A stretch of DNA of 64,000 nucleotides from Bradyrhizobium rifense (GCF_008123425.1 NZ_VSSS01000004.1:34572-98571); one strand, 5' to 3'. Counted from the stretch's first letter, positions 52,701 through 61,404 are shown. Program-made: numbers and translations. The notes: generated by a model from the letters alone, not told the origin.

Positions 52701-53581
52701 ACAGCAAGAGCAAGCTGAAAAACGTCGATTTCGACATCGACGTGAAGCTCGGCACGGTCGCCGGATTCAATGGCGAGACGATGCGCAGCGTCGATGCCAA
52801 GATGTCGAAACGCAGCGGGGCCATCAAGGCGTTCTCGCTGAGCGGCAGGATCGGCCAAAACACCCCGGTGGCGGCCGATCTGCGCGGCGGGCGCGCGCAG
52901 GGCAGCCGCGAGGTGATCTATCTCCAGACCAACGATGCCGGATCGCTGCTGAAGTTCACCGACACGACCAACAAGGTCTTCGGCGGCCAGATGGTGGTGG
53001 CGATGGAGCCGCCGACGTCAGAGCCCACGACGAGGGAAGGCCTGATCAATGTGCGCGACTTCGCGGTCAGGGGAATGGATCAGCTTGATCGCGTTGCGGC
53101 GGGTGCCCCTAACGGCGCGCAGAACGGCGTGACCTTCACGGCGTTGCGCGCGGAGTTCACGCGACAGAACGGCGCGCTCACGATCCGCGACGGCGTGGTC
53201 AAGGGACCGATGATCGGCGCCACCATCGAAGGCTCGGTCGACTTTCCCGGCAACCAGGTCTGCATGAGCGGCACCTTCGTGCCGATGTACGGCGTGAACA
53301 ACATCTTCGGCCAGATTCCGTTGTTCGGCCTCTTCCTCGGTAACGGCGACAAAGAGGGATTGATCGGCGTGACCTACGAGGTTGTCGGTACGCCGGCGGC
53401 GCCGTTGATGCGCGTCAATCCGATCTCGGCGATGGCGCCGGGCCTGTTCCGCAAGATCTTCGAGTTCAACACCGGCAAGCAGAACTCGCCGATCGACGAG
53501 CTGCCGTCGGCGCAGTCCGGCGACAGCCCGACGGCAACGGCAAGGCCGTTGTCGAGCGGTTGCAGCCTGGTGCGGCGCTAG
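49748..53581 (+). CDS. AsmA-like/DUF3971 membrane protein (YhdP/TamB-type)
   Basis: This is a 1277-aa protein. The charged, His/Asp-rich cytoplasmic N-terminus (1-112) is followed by one TM helix (about 117-138) and a very long periplasmic beta-rich region. DUF3971-like sequence fills the middle, and an AsmA-like C-terminal region (about 1040-1225) contains DGVVKGPMIGATIEGSVDF and YEVVGTPAAPLMRVNP. AsmA-like proteins form lipid-carrying bridges between the two membranes in other bacteria; that role here is inferred. The start is uncertain: ATG at 49748, or 49871 (MARNKSPQD). It is divergent from the peroxiredoxin gene. Confidence 0.9.
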   Translation: MTNSRNIRGMAAMPGRGASIPVDGCGPGGAQSYDGRLYREAMARNKSPQDHNRDFDRHGGHHEQPGWDEADWDQDQEEEAGHRARRLLSRSSSRIPVGDGFSLFRRVLPSGRWVRRTAVVLGALIVIFVGCFGALWWRLGAGPINLDMATPWLAAAIEDNIGHGNTVEVGGTQIERAGRVRIAVRIRDIIVRDHDHAIVASAPKAEVRLSGAALLTGHLRAESLNLVDAELAIRIAPDGTVTVSAGDTAKPLATGVASKREAGLPPTFPRNGVPPPPFGIGPATPDASQATAQPAAQSGILQGLDWLDSLSLTGLDGQNLNEIGLKNGNLIVDDQQRGSKWTFENITLSLRRPSDGGVALSFGEEGARPWSLRATIGPSENGVRSIDIRADKLSTANILLALRVKDLTYTADLPLTGELKGELGRDGVPTFFRGKVTIGAGNIIDTDTPDYPMAIDSAEINVEWDAGRRVLVAPFKILSGANRLTLLAHIEPPNGTTNDWQLGFSGGSILLGGIDNEPPLVFNRIAIGFRFDTDHKRMVLTQADISNGEIGVAGTGAIDYSGEPRLTLGFAGTPMSASALKRMWPTLVVPELRQWVIERIERGTLQRIEVGINSPTRNLPRKGPPIPDDGLSVNIVASGVAVRPVDGMPVVHDADLKAHVTGRTATVNIAQGIADTPAGRKITISDFTFEVPDMAPKPSPSRTRFRVDGPVPAAAEMLSNDRLSDLSSTVVDPNTSKGTFTANIQLGLPVTGGLTKADTVYAVTADLNGFAADKLVMNQKLEANNLKIVANNQGYQVKGDVKINGQAASLDYRKATDGDADVKLQTTLDDASRARLGFDLSPAVSGSVPVKVSGKIAGGPDQTTKLGIEADLTSVKLDNILPGWVKLPGKAGKATFKVVPTAQSTRLEDIVIEGGGASIKGSLEVDPNGDLMNANFPTYSPSDGDKTSLKVERGQDGVVRGTMRGDVFDGRGFLKSAISGNPKDDSKSKLKNVDFDIDVKLGTVAGFNGETMRSVDAKMSKRSGAIKAFSLSGRIGQNTPVAADLRGGRAQGSREVIYLQTNDAGSLLKFTDTTNKVFGGQMVVAMEPPTSEPTTREGLINVRDFAVRGMDQLDRVAAGAPNGAQNGVTFTALRAEFTRQNGALTIRDGVVKGPMIGATIEGSVDFPGNQVCMSGTFVPMYGVNNIFGQIPLFGLFLGNGDKEGLIGVTYEVVGTPAAPLMRVNPISAMAPGLFRKIFEFNTGKQNSPIDELPSAQSGDSPTATARPLSSGCSLVRR

Positions 53582-53630
53582 GGCGACGCCCGTCTCTATT
53601 CTCTTGGGGCGGGCACTGACGTCTCACAGC

Positions 53631-53714
53631 GTCATGGCCGGGTTTGTTACGGCCATCCACGCCTTCTCTTGCAGCACAAAGAACGTGGATGCCCGGGACA
53701 AGCCCGGGCATGAC
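53631..53714. repeat. Long imperfect inverted repeat (mobile-type intergenic palindrome)
   Basis: Left arm GTCATGGCCGGG to GGCCATCCACG (53631-53661) pairs with right arm CGTGGATGCCCGGG to CCCGGGCATGAC (53684-53714). The right arm holds its own palindrome, CCCGGGACAAGCCCGGG. I recognise this type as widespread in Bradyrhizobium and Rhodopseudomonas intergenic regions. Confidence 0.75.
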
Positions 53715-53755
53715 GACCTCTTGTGAATACCTGGAGGGGGCAGCAGTTGCGCAGC

Positions 53756-55450
53756 TTAGGCCGCGCGCACGCCCGCCAGGAACGTGCCGACTTGGCCCGA
53801 GAGCTGCTCGGCCTGCTTGGAGAGGTTCGACGCGGCCGCGAGCACCATGCCGGCGGCGTTGCCGGTCTCGTTGGCCGCCGAGCTGACGCCGCCGATGTTG
53901 GTGGTGACTTCCTTGGTGGCCTCGGCGGTTTGCGAGACGCTGCGGGCGATCTCGGCGGTGGCCGCGCCTTGCTGCTCGATCGCAGCGCCGATCGAGGTGG
54001 CGATGCGGCTGACCTCCTCGATGGTGGCGGTGATGCCCCCGATGGCGTCCACGGCTTCTTTGGTCGCGCCCTGGATCTGGGCGATCTTGTCGCCGATCTC
54101 GCGGGTGGCTTCCGCGGTCTGGCTCGCCAGCGATTTCACTTCAGAGGCGACGACGGCGAAGCCGCGACCGGCCTCACCGGCGCGGGCGGCTTCGATGGTG
54201 GCATTGAGCGCGAGCAGATTGGTCTGCGCGGCGATGCTGGAGATCAGCTCGGCAACGTGCTCGATCTGGTGGGCGCCGTCCGACAGCGCGCGCACGATGG
54301 TATCGGTGTGGCGTGCGCTCTCGACCGCGCGGCCGGTGACTTCGGCCGATTGCGCGACCTGACGGCTGATTTCGGTGATGGAGGAGGAGAGCTCTTCGGC
54401 GGCAGCCGCCACCGTCTGAACGCGCTGGCTGGCTTCGGTCGCGGCCGAGCCGACCACGGCGGCGCGGCGGTTGGTGCCCTCGGCGGTTGACGACATCGAC
54501 TTGGCCGTGGTTTCCAGTTCGCCGGAGCCCGAGGCCATCAGGCCCACGAGCTGGCCGACGGACGCATCGAAGCGATCGGCGAGGGAGATCAAAGCGTCGC
54601 GCTTTTCCTGCTCGCCACGGGCCTTGGCCGCGACCTGTTCGGCTTCCAGCTTGCGCGCCGTCAAGGCGGCCTGCCGCAACACTTCGAGCGTTTCCGCCAT
54701 ACGACCGATCTCGTCGCCCCGATCGGTCTCCTCGACCGGCTTGCCGATGGCGCCGTCGGCAATGTCCTGCATGCGGGTCTTCTGACGGTCGAGTGCGCCG
54801 AGCACGTCGCGGGCAATCAGCCAGGACAGCGTCGCCATCAGCAGCATCAGGCCGGCGCCAATCGCGGCGAGCTCGAGCGTGAGCGCGCGTACGTCGGCGT
54901 CGATATCGTCGACATAGAGGCCGTAGCTGATCGTGGCGTTCCAGGGCGTGAACTGGCGGACGAACACGGTCTTGCGGACGGGCTCGGTCTGGCCGGGGCG
55001 CGGGTAGAGATAGGATGTGACGCCGCCCTGCGGCGCCTGCCTGGCAGCGTTGAGCTGGGCATCGGCAATCAGGATGCCATTGGAATCCGTGGCGCCTGTG
55101 ATCTTGCCTTCGAGCTGCGGATTGGCGCCGTTGACCAGAATCGACGTGTCGGAATTGTAGACGACAGGATAGCCCTGGCCGCCGCCGAATTTCATGTTGC
55201 GGGCACGCTGGCGAAACTGCAGCTTGGCGTCGTCCGCCGTCATCTTGCCGGCGGCAGCGTCATCCTGGAAAGTCTGCGCGAGGCCGTGGACGAGATCGAC
55301 CGCGGCCTTCATCTGCTGGACCCGGTCGTCCAGCATGCGGCTCTTGCTGAGGACGGTCGATACCGCGATGATGGCTGTGACGGTCAGAGCTGCGAGGCAG
55401 ACCATGCTGGCAAGCTTGGTGCGGATTTTCAGGTGGCTCAGCAGCGTCAT
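53756..55450 (-). CDS. Methyl-accepting chemotaxis protein
   Basis: This is a 564-aa chemoreceptor with TM1 at about 14-36, a periplasmic single-Cache-type sensor (about 38-188, with [24 protein letters not shown]) and TM2 at about 192-213. A HAMP region follows, then a signalling hairpin whose tip reads [30 protein letters not shown]. No CheR-docking pentapeptide is seen at the C-terminus. The start is the ATG at 55450, six bases after AGGGG; a GTG one codon earlier is the alternative. No che genes adjoin it. The sCache type often senses small organic acids. Confidence 0.95.
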   Translation of the reverse strand: MTLLSHLKIRTKLASMVCLAALTVTAIIAVSTVLSKSRMLDDRVQQMKAAVDLVHGLAQTFQDDAAAGKMTADDAKLQFRQRARNMKFGGGQGYPVVYNSDTSILVNGANPQLEGKITGATDSNGILIADAQLNAARQAPQGGVTSYLYPRPGQTEPVRKTVFVRQFTPWNATISYGLYVDDIDADVRALTLELAAIGAGLMLLMATLSWLIARDVLGALDRQKTRMQDIADGAIGKPVEETDRGDEIGRMAETLEVLRQAALTARKLEAEQVAAKARGEQEKRDALISLADRFDASVGQLVGLMASGSGELETTAKSMSSTAEGTNRRAAVVGSAATEASQRVQTVAAAAEELSSSITEISRQVAQSAEVTGRAVESARHTDTIVRALSDGAHQIEHVAELISSIAAQTNLLALNATIEAARAGEAGRGFAVVASEVKSLASQTAEATREIGDKIAQIQGATKEAVDAIGGITATIEEVSRIATSIGAAIEQQGAATAEIARSVSQTAEATKEVTTNIGGVSSAANETGNAAGMVLAAASNLSKQAEQLSGQVGTFLAGVRAA

Positions 55451-55668
55451 CACAGCCCCTACGAAATGGTTGTTATTGTCATCATCCGTAACATGAACTT
55501 CTTACCAATCATGAAGACAGGCATGCCGCGGCCTGCCGCGTCCGCGACTCGTCGCAGCCTTATGCGCCATCGTGCAGGCAAATCGCGATGCGATGCCGTG
55601 CGCCCGTATTCTTGCGGGAGGAGAACGATCTCAGACTTTGGTGGTGATCGAGCCTGGCTGGATGGGCG

Positions 55669-55755
55669 ATGAACCGATTCGTTCACCGCATCATCATGTC
55701 CGTGCTGCTCGTGGCGGCCCTCGTCCTCATCTGGAACGTGCTGGGCTTGCGCTGA
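55669..55755 (+). CDS. Very small membrane protein candidate (28 aa)
   Basis: MNRFVHRIIMSVLL begins a 28-codon frame that is one TM helix with a basic start and ends NVLGLR. The third codon positions are almost all G or C (25 of 28), as in neighbouring genes. No family is recognised. The gap 55451-55806 between the chemoreceptor and DoxX genes otherwise shows nothing I can name. Confidence 0.4.
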   Translation: MNRFVHRIIMSVLLVAALVLIWNVLGLR

Positions 55756-55806
55756 ACCGGCACCGGCGAAACGCCAGTGCCGGTCTGCGGGTCGGTTGAG
55801 CGCGCG

Positions 55807-56244
55807 TCAGCGCCGCGCGAAGGCGCCTCCCGGCGCGTCGCTCTCCTTGCCTATCAGCGCATCGACGCTGACCGAGCCGCCGCCCGCTGCCGAGATGTAG
55901 AGGCAGGCGAAGCAGAACAGGATCGCGGCGGTGCCGCCGTTGAGTAGCGGCAGCAGCACCGGCGTGCCGGTCTTCATCACGTGGCCCATGAAGTAGGCGA
56001 AGGCCATTTCACCCGCCAGGATGAACGCCGTCAGCCGCGTGAACAGGCCGAGCATCAGCGTCGCGCCGAGCACCAGCTCGAGCGTGCCGGCCACATAGAT
56101 CAGCGGCGGGATGTCGGCGAAGTAGGGGAGCACCGGGAACTTGAACAGCTTGGCGACACCGTACTGGAACAGCAGCAGTCCAGTGATGAAGCGAAACAGG
56201 CTCAAGAGAACCGGCTGAAAGCGAGTGAGATAGGGAAAGTTCAT
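55807..56244 (-). CDS. DoxX-family membrane protein
   Basis: This is a 145-aa protein with four TM helices. The DoxX marks are LLSLFRFITGLLLFQYGVAKLF, GTLELVLGATLMLGLFTRL and GEMAFAYFMGHV. Family members are linked to redox or thiol-stress membrane complexes in other bacteria, and the exact role here is unknown. The ATG at 56244 follows GGAGGG. A perfect inverted repeat lies about 80-105 bp upstream and may regulate it. Confidence 0.9.
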   Translation of the reverse strand: MNFPYLTRFQPVLLSLFRFITGLLLFQYGVAKLFKFPVLPYFADIPPLIYVAGTLELVLGATLMLGLFTRLTAFILAGEMAFAYFMGHVMKTGTPVLLPLLNGGTAAILFCFACLYISAAGGGSVSVDALIGKESDAPGGAFARR

Positions 56245-56324
56245 TGGTTTGTGCCCTCCATCCAATGTTGCGACTAGGACCGCATTCGGTTCCGCCCTGC
56301 AAGCTGTGCCAGGCCAATTTGCGC

Positions 56325-56348
56325 TGACATTTTTGTCATGTCGGACAA
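56325..56348. promoter_or_regulatory. Overlapping inverted repeats upstream of the DoxX gene
   Basis: TGACA-N4-TGTCA (56325-56338) overlaps TTGTC-N6-GACAA (56333-56348). Both are perfect. They lie in the 220-bp gap between the MFS gene and the DoxX gene and are a candidate repressor site. Confidence 0.45.
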
Positions 56349-56464
56349 AACACCGCAGGCCGTGATTTGAGCCACGTGCCAACCCCATTTTTTACGCACA
56401 TTCACGCCGCCTCCGTCCGTAATTCCCCGGTGACACGAATGAGCGCAGGTTACCTCCGGGAAAC

Positions 56465-57709
56465 CTAGCGCCGCAAGGCGGGCACGATCAGGAACGGGAT
56501 CATTCCGAGGATCACGTTTGCAAGTGCGAAGACAAGCAACGCGTTGTAGCCATGAGTGGCGTCGTGGATCAGGCCGCCGCTCCAGGAGCCGAAGGCCGAG
56601 CCGAGCCCGCTGCCGATCGAGATCGTGCCGAAGATGGTGCCGACCCGCTTGCCCCTGAAGATCTTCATCGCCGTTGCCGTGATCAGCGGCCCGCGCGAGC
56701 CCATCATGCTGCCGAAGCAGACGACGAAGCCGGTGAGCAGGATGACATTCGGATAATACTGAAGCAGCCAAAGCAGGCAGATTCCGAGGATCGAGATCGC
56801 GTAGCTCAGCAGCACTGAGGGCCGGCGCCCGATCAGCCCGTCGAGTGCGGAGACGCCGATCATGCCGAACACCAGCACGACACCCGAAAAGCCCCAGGCG
56901 GTCGCGGCCTGCAGCGGCGGGAAGCCTGCGTCGATTAGATAGGCCACGATCTGCGCGGCGATACAGTACATGCCGACCGCGGTGAAGAAGAAGGTCGAGA
57001 ACAGCGCCCAGAAGGCGTGGTGACGCATCGCGCTGACGAGCGTCCAGCCGTGGTCGACGAAATCAGGATCGGTCTTCTTGGCGACATGCGGCGAGCCCGT
57101 CGCGAACAGCCGCCACGGCAGCAGCATGAGCGGCACCAGCAGGGCCAGTGTGGTGAAGCCGAACAGCTGGTAGGTCTCGCGCCAGCCGAGATGATCGATC
57201 AGGAGCTGCGAGGCCGGCAGCAGCGCCAGTACGCCGCCACCCATTGCCGAATAAACCACCGCCATCGCGGTCGGCAGCTTTGGCCCGAACCAGCGGCCGA
57301 GCAGGATCGAGTTCGGCACGTTGCCGATGAAGGCAACGCCAATGCCGACGCATAATCCGATCGAGAGCTGGAATTGCCAGAGCGCCTGCGCATGGCCTGC
57401 GATCAAAAAGGCCGAGCCGAGCAGCAACAGGCCGAGCGCATAGACGATGCGCGGTCCGGAATGGTCGAACAGGCGGCCAACCAGCGGCGCAGTCAGTCCG
57501 CTGATGAGCCAGGTCAGCGAATAGATTGAAACAACCTGTGCGCGGTCCCAACCAAAATTTTCGGAGATCGGCTTGAGGAAGACGGTGAAGCTTTCGCTTA
57601 AGCCCCGCCCGAGCACAGCGAGCGTGAAGCACAGTGCGAGCACAACGAGCGCAGTCCGCACCGCGCCTTGGTGCGTTGCAGCCGTTTCCCTGGGCGTGTT
57701 CTGGTCCAT
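56465..57709 (-). CDS. MFS transporter, monocarboxylate-transporter-like
   Basis: This is a 414-aa, 12-TM transporter. Features of the MCT/oxalate-formate type are GRGLSESFTVFLKPISENFGWDRAQVVSIYSL in TM1-2, LVGRLFDHSGPRIVY in loop 2-3 and GGGVLALLPASQLLI. The substrate is probably a small organic acid. It lies downstream of tyrS on the same strand with a 56-bp gap that holds a hairpin. Confidence 0.92.
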   Translation of the reverse strand: MDQNTPRETAATHQGAVRTALVVLALCFTLAVLGRGLSESFTVFLKPISENFGWDRAQVVSIYSLTWLISGLTAPLVGRLFDHSGPRIVYALGLLLLGSAFLIAGHAQALWQFQLSIGLCVGIGVAFIGNVPNSILLGRWFGPKLPTAMAVVYSAMGGGVLALLPASQLLIDHLGWRETYQLFGFTTLALLVPLMLLPWRLFATGSPHVAKKTDPDFVDHGWTLVSAMRHHAFWALFSTFFFTAVGMYCIAAQIVAYLIDAGFPPLQAATAWGFSGVVLVFGMIGVSALDGLIGRRPSVLLSYAISILGICLLWLLQYYPNVILLTGFVVCFGSMMGSRGPLITATAMKIFRGKRVGTIFGTISIGSGLGSAFGSWSGGLIHDATHGYNALLVFALANVILGMIPFLIVPALRR

Positions 57710-57715
57710 TGCCCG

Positions 57716-57743
57716 TCAGGGAGCGCGCTTCAGTGCGCCCTGA
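57716..57743 (-). terminator. Hairpin between tyrS and the MFS gene
   Basis: TCAGGG and CCCTGA, with a GCGC-rich inner part, form a stem just before the MFS start. No T-run follows. It could weakly end tyrS transcripts. Confidence 0.4.
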
Positions 57744-57765
57744 CAAGCATCAAAAGCTCATACGC

Positions 57766-59019
57766 CTATGCAGGCTTGAGCAGGACGTGCTTCTTCTTGC
57801 CGAAGGACAGCTTGATCACGCCTTCCGGCGTCAGAGTGGCCGCTGACAGCGCCATCTTCTCGTCGGTGACGGCCTCGTCGTTGACGCGCAGGCCGCCGCC
57901 CTTGATCTGACGCCGTGCCTCGCCATTGGAGGCGACGAGGCCCGCCTTGACGAAGGCGTTGAGCACGCCGATGCCGGCCTCCAGCTCGCCGCGCGGAATT
58001 TCCACTGTCGGCAGGCTCTCTGCGAGTTCGCCTTCCTCAAAAGTGCGGCGTGCGGTTTCGGCCGCTTCGTTTGCGGCGTCGCGACCATGCAGCAGCGCGG
58101 TCGCTTCGGTGGCGAGCACCTTCTTGGCCTCGTTGATCTCCGAGCCGCCGAGCGCCTCGAGCTTCTTGATCTCGCTCATCGGCAGCGTCGTGAACAGTTT
58201 CAGGAATTTGCCGACGTCGGCGTCCTCGGTGTTGCGCCAGTACTGCCAGAAATCATACGGCGAGAACTGGTCGGCGTTGAGCCACACCGCGCCTTGCGCG
58301 GTCTTGCCCATCTTGGCGCCCGACGCGGTCGTCAGCAGCGGCGTGGTCAGCGCGAAGAGTTGATGCGTGCCCATGCGGCGGCCGAGATCGACGCCCATGA
58401 TGATGTTACCCCACTGGTCGGAGCCGCCCATCTGCAAATGGCAGCCGGTCCGCTTGGCCAATTCGACGAAGTCGTAGGCCTGGCAGATCATGTAGTTGAA
58501 CTCGATGAAGCTCATCTCCTGCTCGCGCTCGAGGCGCAGGCGAACGGAGTCCATCGACAGCATGCGGTTGACCGAGAAATGCCGGCCGACGTCGCGCAGC
58601 ATCTCGATCCAGTTGAGCTTGGTCAGCCACTCGGCATTGTCGAGCATGATGGCGTCGCTCTTGCCGTCGCCATAGCGCAGCACCTTTGCGAACACGCCGC
58701 GGATCGAAGCCTTGTTGGCCTCGATCTCGGCGACGGTGCGGATTGCGCGTGTCTCGTCCTTGCCGGAGGGATCGCCGACCATGGTGGTGCCGCCGCCCAT
58801 CAGCGTGATCGGCTTGTTGCCGGATTGCTGAAGCCAGTGCAGCAGCATCATGGTCAGGTAATTGCCGATGTGCAGCGAGGGAGCGGTGCAATCGTAGCCG
58901 ACATAGGCGATCGCCTCGCCCTTGGCGGCGAGGGCGTCCAACCCCTCGAAATCGGAGCACTGGTGGATGAAACCACGTTCCTGCAGGGTGTTGAGGAAAT
59001 CCGATTTAAATGCAGTCAT
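57766..59019 (-). CDS. tyrS: Tyrosyl-tRNA synthetase
   Basis: TyrS charges tRNA-Tyr. The 417-aa length fits the bacterial TyrRS. The class I HIGH motif is PSLHIGNY (about 48-54), the tyrosine pocket includes [11 protein letters not shown] and [12 protein letters not shown], with [11 protein letters not shown], and the KMSKS loop is [13 protein letters not shown]-terminal S4 RNA-binding domain (about 355-417) follows. It is divergent from anmK. Confidence 0.97.
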   Translation of the reverse strand: MTAFKSDFLNTLQERGFIHQCSDFEGLDALAAKGEAIAYVGYDCTAPSLHIGNYLTMMLLHWLQQSGNKPITLMGGGTTMVGDPSGKDETRAIRTVAEIEANKASIRGVFAKVLRYGDGKSDAIMLDNAEWLTKLNWIEMLRDVGRHFSVNRMLSMDSVRLRLEREQEMSFIEFNYMICQAYDFVELAKRTGCHLQMGGSDQWGNIIMGVDLGRRMGTHQLFALTTPLLTTASGAKMGKTAQGAVWLNADQFSPYDFWQYWRNTEDADVGKFLKLFTTLPMSEIKKLEALGGSEINEAKKVLATEATALLHGRDAANEAAETARRTFEEGELAESLPTVEIPRGELEAGIGVLNAFVKAGLVASNGEARRQIKGGGLRVNDEAVTDEKMALSAATLTPEGVIKLSFGKKKHVLLKPA

Positions 59020-59184
59020 CTGTCGGCATGCCTGACAATTCTTGGTTTACTGTTTTGGGAGCAATTTAAGGGTCTTCTCTGGGAACTCGATTGCTGCCCG
59101 CCACTTGGCGCTGTGGCATTATAAGATGTGTCCCTCTGGCACAAGATCGGCATGCCGGAGGGGGTGTTCTGAGGACGCTGATCC

Positions 59185-60288
59185 ATGATGTTGACGGCAC
59201 TCGGTTTGATGAGCGGCACCTCGCTGGACGGGGTGGACGTCGCGCTGATCGAAACCGACGGAAAACAGGTCAAAGCGTTCGGACCGTCCGGCTACCGGCC
59301 CTATAGCCCGGCCGAGCGCAATCTGCTGCGTCAGGCGCTGTCCGAAGCAGTGCACCTGTCGCAGCGCGAGGCCCGGCCGGGAATCCTGGCCGAGGCCGAG
59401 CGCGCGGTGACGCTGGCGCATGCCGAGGCGGTTGCCGCCTTCATCGCCCAGAACCGGATGAAGCCGGAAGACATCGACATCGTTGGCTTCCACGGCCAGA
59501 CCGTGCTGCACCGGCCCGAGCGGCGGCTGACGGTGCAGATCGGCGATGCGCCGGCGCTGGCCAAAGCCATCCATATCCCTGTGATGCACGACTTCCGCGC
59601 CGCCGACGTCGAGGCTGGCGGGCAGGGCGCGCCGTTCGTGCCGGTCTACCATCGGGCACTCGCCAATTCGCTGGAGCGCGAAGGGCCGATCGTCGTGGTC
59701 AATATCGGCGGCGTCTCCAACATCACCTATATCGACGGCAACGACACGCTGATCGCCTGCGATACCGGGCCCGGCAACGCGCTGCTCGACGATTTCATGT
59801 ACCGCACCATGAACCAGGCGTTCGACACGGAAGGCAAGTTCGCCGCGCTCGGCAAGGCCGACGAGGCCTGGATCGCGCGGGCGCTGGAGCTGCCGTTCTT
59901 CGCAAGCCCGCCGCCGAAATCGCTCGACCGCAACGACTTTGCCGCGCTCAAGCTCGGCGATGTGCTGCCGGCCGACGGCGCCGCGACGCTCACCGCCTTC
60001 ACCGCGGCTGCGATCGCGCGCATCATTTCGTTGCTGCCGCGGCGGCCCCGAAGCTGGATCGTCTGCGGCGGCGGCGCCCGCAATCTCACCATGCTGCGCA
60101 TGCTGCGGGAGCGGGTCGGCACGGCCACCGTCGAGGCCGCCGAGGCTCTCGGCTGGGCCTCCGACGCGATCGAGGCGCAGGCCTTCGGCTTCCTCGCCGC
60201 GCGCGGGCTAAAGGGCCTGCCGCTGTCCTATCCGGCCACCACGGGCGTGCCGATGCCGATGACGGGCGGGGTGATCGCCAGACCCTAA
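59185..60288 (+). CDS. anmK: Anhydro-N-acetylmuramic acid kinase
   Basis: AnmK phosphorylates and opens 1,6-anhydro-MurNAc from peptidoglycan recycling to MurNAc-6-phosphate. The 367-aa length is normal. The ATP-phosphate motif GLMSGTSLDGVDVALIE, the GFHGQT substrate motif, VVNIGGVSNITYI and CDTGPGNALLDD are conserved, and VCGGGARNLTML marks the second half. No murQ is visible in the window. The start ATG (59185) is followed by a second ATG. Confidence 0.97.
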   Translation: MMLTALGLMSGTSLDGVDVALIETDGKQVKAFGPSGYRPYSPAERNLLRQALSEAVHLSQREARPGILAEAERAVTLAHAEAVAAFIAQNRMKPEDIDIVGFHGQTVLHRPERRLTVQIGDAPALAKAIHIPVMHDFRAADVEAGGQGAPFVPVYHRALANSLEREGPIVVVNIGGVSNITYIDGNDTLIACDTGPGNALLDDFMYRTMNQAFDTEGKFAALGKADEAWIARALELPFFASPPPKSLDRNDFAALKLGDVLPADGAATLTAFTAAAIARIISLLPRRPRSWIVCGGGARNLTMLRMLRERVGTATVEAAEALGWASDAIEAQAFGFLAARGLKGLPLSYPATTGVPMPMTGGVIARP

Positions 60289-60317
60289 AGAGGACTGCCT
60301 GAGGTCACGGTGGGTTG

Positions 60318-60364
60318 ATGCAGATGCATTGATCTTGACGGGTACATGCAGTTGCATCTATCTT
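60318..60364 (+). promoter_or_regulatory. Glutathione transferase promoter with twin palindromic operators
   Basis: TTGACG (60335-60340) and TATCTT (60359-60364) are 18 bp apart. ATGCAGTTGCAT (60346-60357) fills the spacer and ATGCAGATGCAT (60318-60329) lies just upstream, both of form ATGCA-N2-TGCAT, 28 bp apart. A third partial site, CAGTTGCA, follows near 60370. This layout fits a repressor that blocks RNA polymerase. Confidence 0.7.
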
Positions 60365-60393
60365 AGATTCAGTTGCACCGAACCGCCGGGATC

Positions 60394-61077
60394 ATGGCCA
60401 TGACCACTTCATTGAAACTGATCAGCCACAAGCTTTGCCCCTACGTGCAGCGCGCGGTCATCGCGCTGAAAGAGAAGGGCGTGCCGTTCGAGCGGATCGA
60501 CATCGATCTCGCCAACAAGCCGGACTGGTTCTTGAAGCTGTCGCCGCTCGGCAAGGTGCCGGTGCTGGTGGTGACAACCGACAAGGGCGAGGTCGCGCTG
60601 TTCGAGAGCAACGTGATCTGCGAGTACATCGAGGAGACGCAAGCCGGCGCGAAGCTGCATCCGAGCGATGCGTTGAAGCGAGCCGAACACCGTGCCTGGA
60701 TGGAGTTCGGCTCGGCGATCCTCGGCGATCTCTGGGGCCTGGAGACCACGACGGATCCCGCGACATTCGAGACCAAGCGCCAGGCGCTGGTGACCAAGTT
60801 TGCGCGAGTCGAGGCGGCACTCAACGCGGGCCCGTTCTTCGCCGGCGACGCGTTCAGTCTGGTCGATGCAGTGTTTGCGCCGGTCTTCCGCTATTTCGAT
60901 CTGTTCGATGAGCTGGCCGAGCACGGCATCTTCCGCGATGTGCCGAAGGTGCGGGCTTGGCGGAGCGAGCTCGCGAAACGTCCGAGCGTGCGCATGGCTG
61001 TCGGCGCGGACTATCCGCAACTGCTGCGCGCCTTCCTCGTGCGCCACGACGCGCATCTGCTCAAGCTCGCGGCCTGA
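60394..61077 (+). CDS. Glutathione S-transferase (Cys-type, omega-like)
   Basis: This is a 227-aa protein. The N-terminal thioredoxin-fold domain has KLCPYVQRAVIALKEKGV, a CPY active site like omega/lambda-class enzymes that use Cys rather than Ser or Tyr. GKVPVLVV (cis-Pro) and LFESNVICEYIEE bind glutathione. The helical C-terminal domain spans about 95-220. It probably reduces or deglutathionylates substrates, possibly in detoxification. The ATG at 60394 follows a GGGATC site; 60400 is possible. The palindromic promoter suggests induction by a specific compound. Confidence 0.92.
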   Translation: MAMTTSLKLISHKLCPYVQRAVIALKEKGVPFERIDIDLANKPDWFLKLSPLGKVPVLVVTTDKGEVALFESNVICEYIEETQAGAKLHPSDALKRAEHRAWMEFGSAILGDLWGLETTTDPATFETKRQALVTKFARVEAALNAGPFFAGDAFSLVDAVFAPVFRYFDLFDELAEHGIFRDVPKVRAWRSELAKRPSVRMAVGADYPQLLRAFLVRHDAHLLKLAA

Positions 61078-61080
61078 GCT

Positions 61081-61404
61081 ATGTCGCCATCTGTGGCCTG
61101 GCTGATGCTGATGATCGCCGGCGCACTCGATGTCGGCTGGGCGATCTCGATGAAATACGCCGAAGGCTACACGCGCATCGGTTGGAGCATCGTTTCGCTG
61201 GTGCTGCTCGCCGCCTTCGTCTTCCTGCTCGGGCGTGCGTTGAAGGTGCTCGAGGTCGGCGTCGCCTATTCGGTGTGGACCGGTATCGGCGCTGCCGGCA
61301 CCTTCGTGATGGGCGTCGTGTTGTTCGGCGAGACCTTGAGCGCGATTAAGCTTGCGGGCATCGCGCTCGTCTTGATGGGGATCGCCGCGCTCAAGCTTGC
61401 CTAG
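61081..61404 (+). CDS. SMR-family transporter with Asp at the conserved Glu position
   Basis: This is a 107-aa four-TM protein of the Gdx/SugE type. TM1 reads IAGALDVGWAISMKYAEGY; the Glu that couples proton and substrate in this family is Asp (D17). Later parts, VGVAYSVWTGIGAAGTFVMGVVLFGE, are well conserved. Gdx members export guanidinium; other SMR proteins export quaternary cations. The gene starts three bases after the glutathione transferase stop and is probably co-transcribed. Its stop shares CTAG with the converging DUF1697 gene. Confidence 0.92.
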   Translation: MSPSVAWLMLMIAGALDVGWAISMKYAEGYTRIGWSIVSLVLLAAFVFLLGRALKVLEVGVAYSVWTGIGAAGTFVMGVVLFGETLSAIKLAGIALVLMGIAALKLA

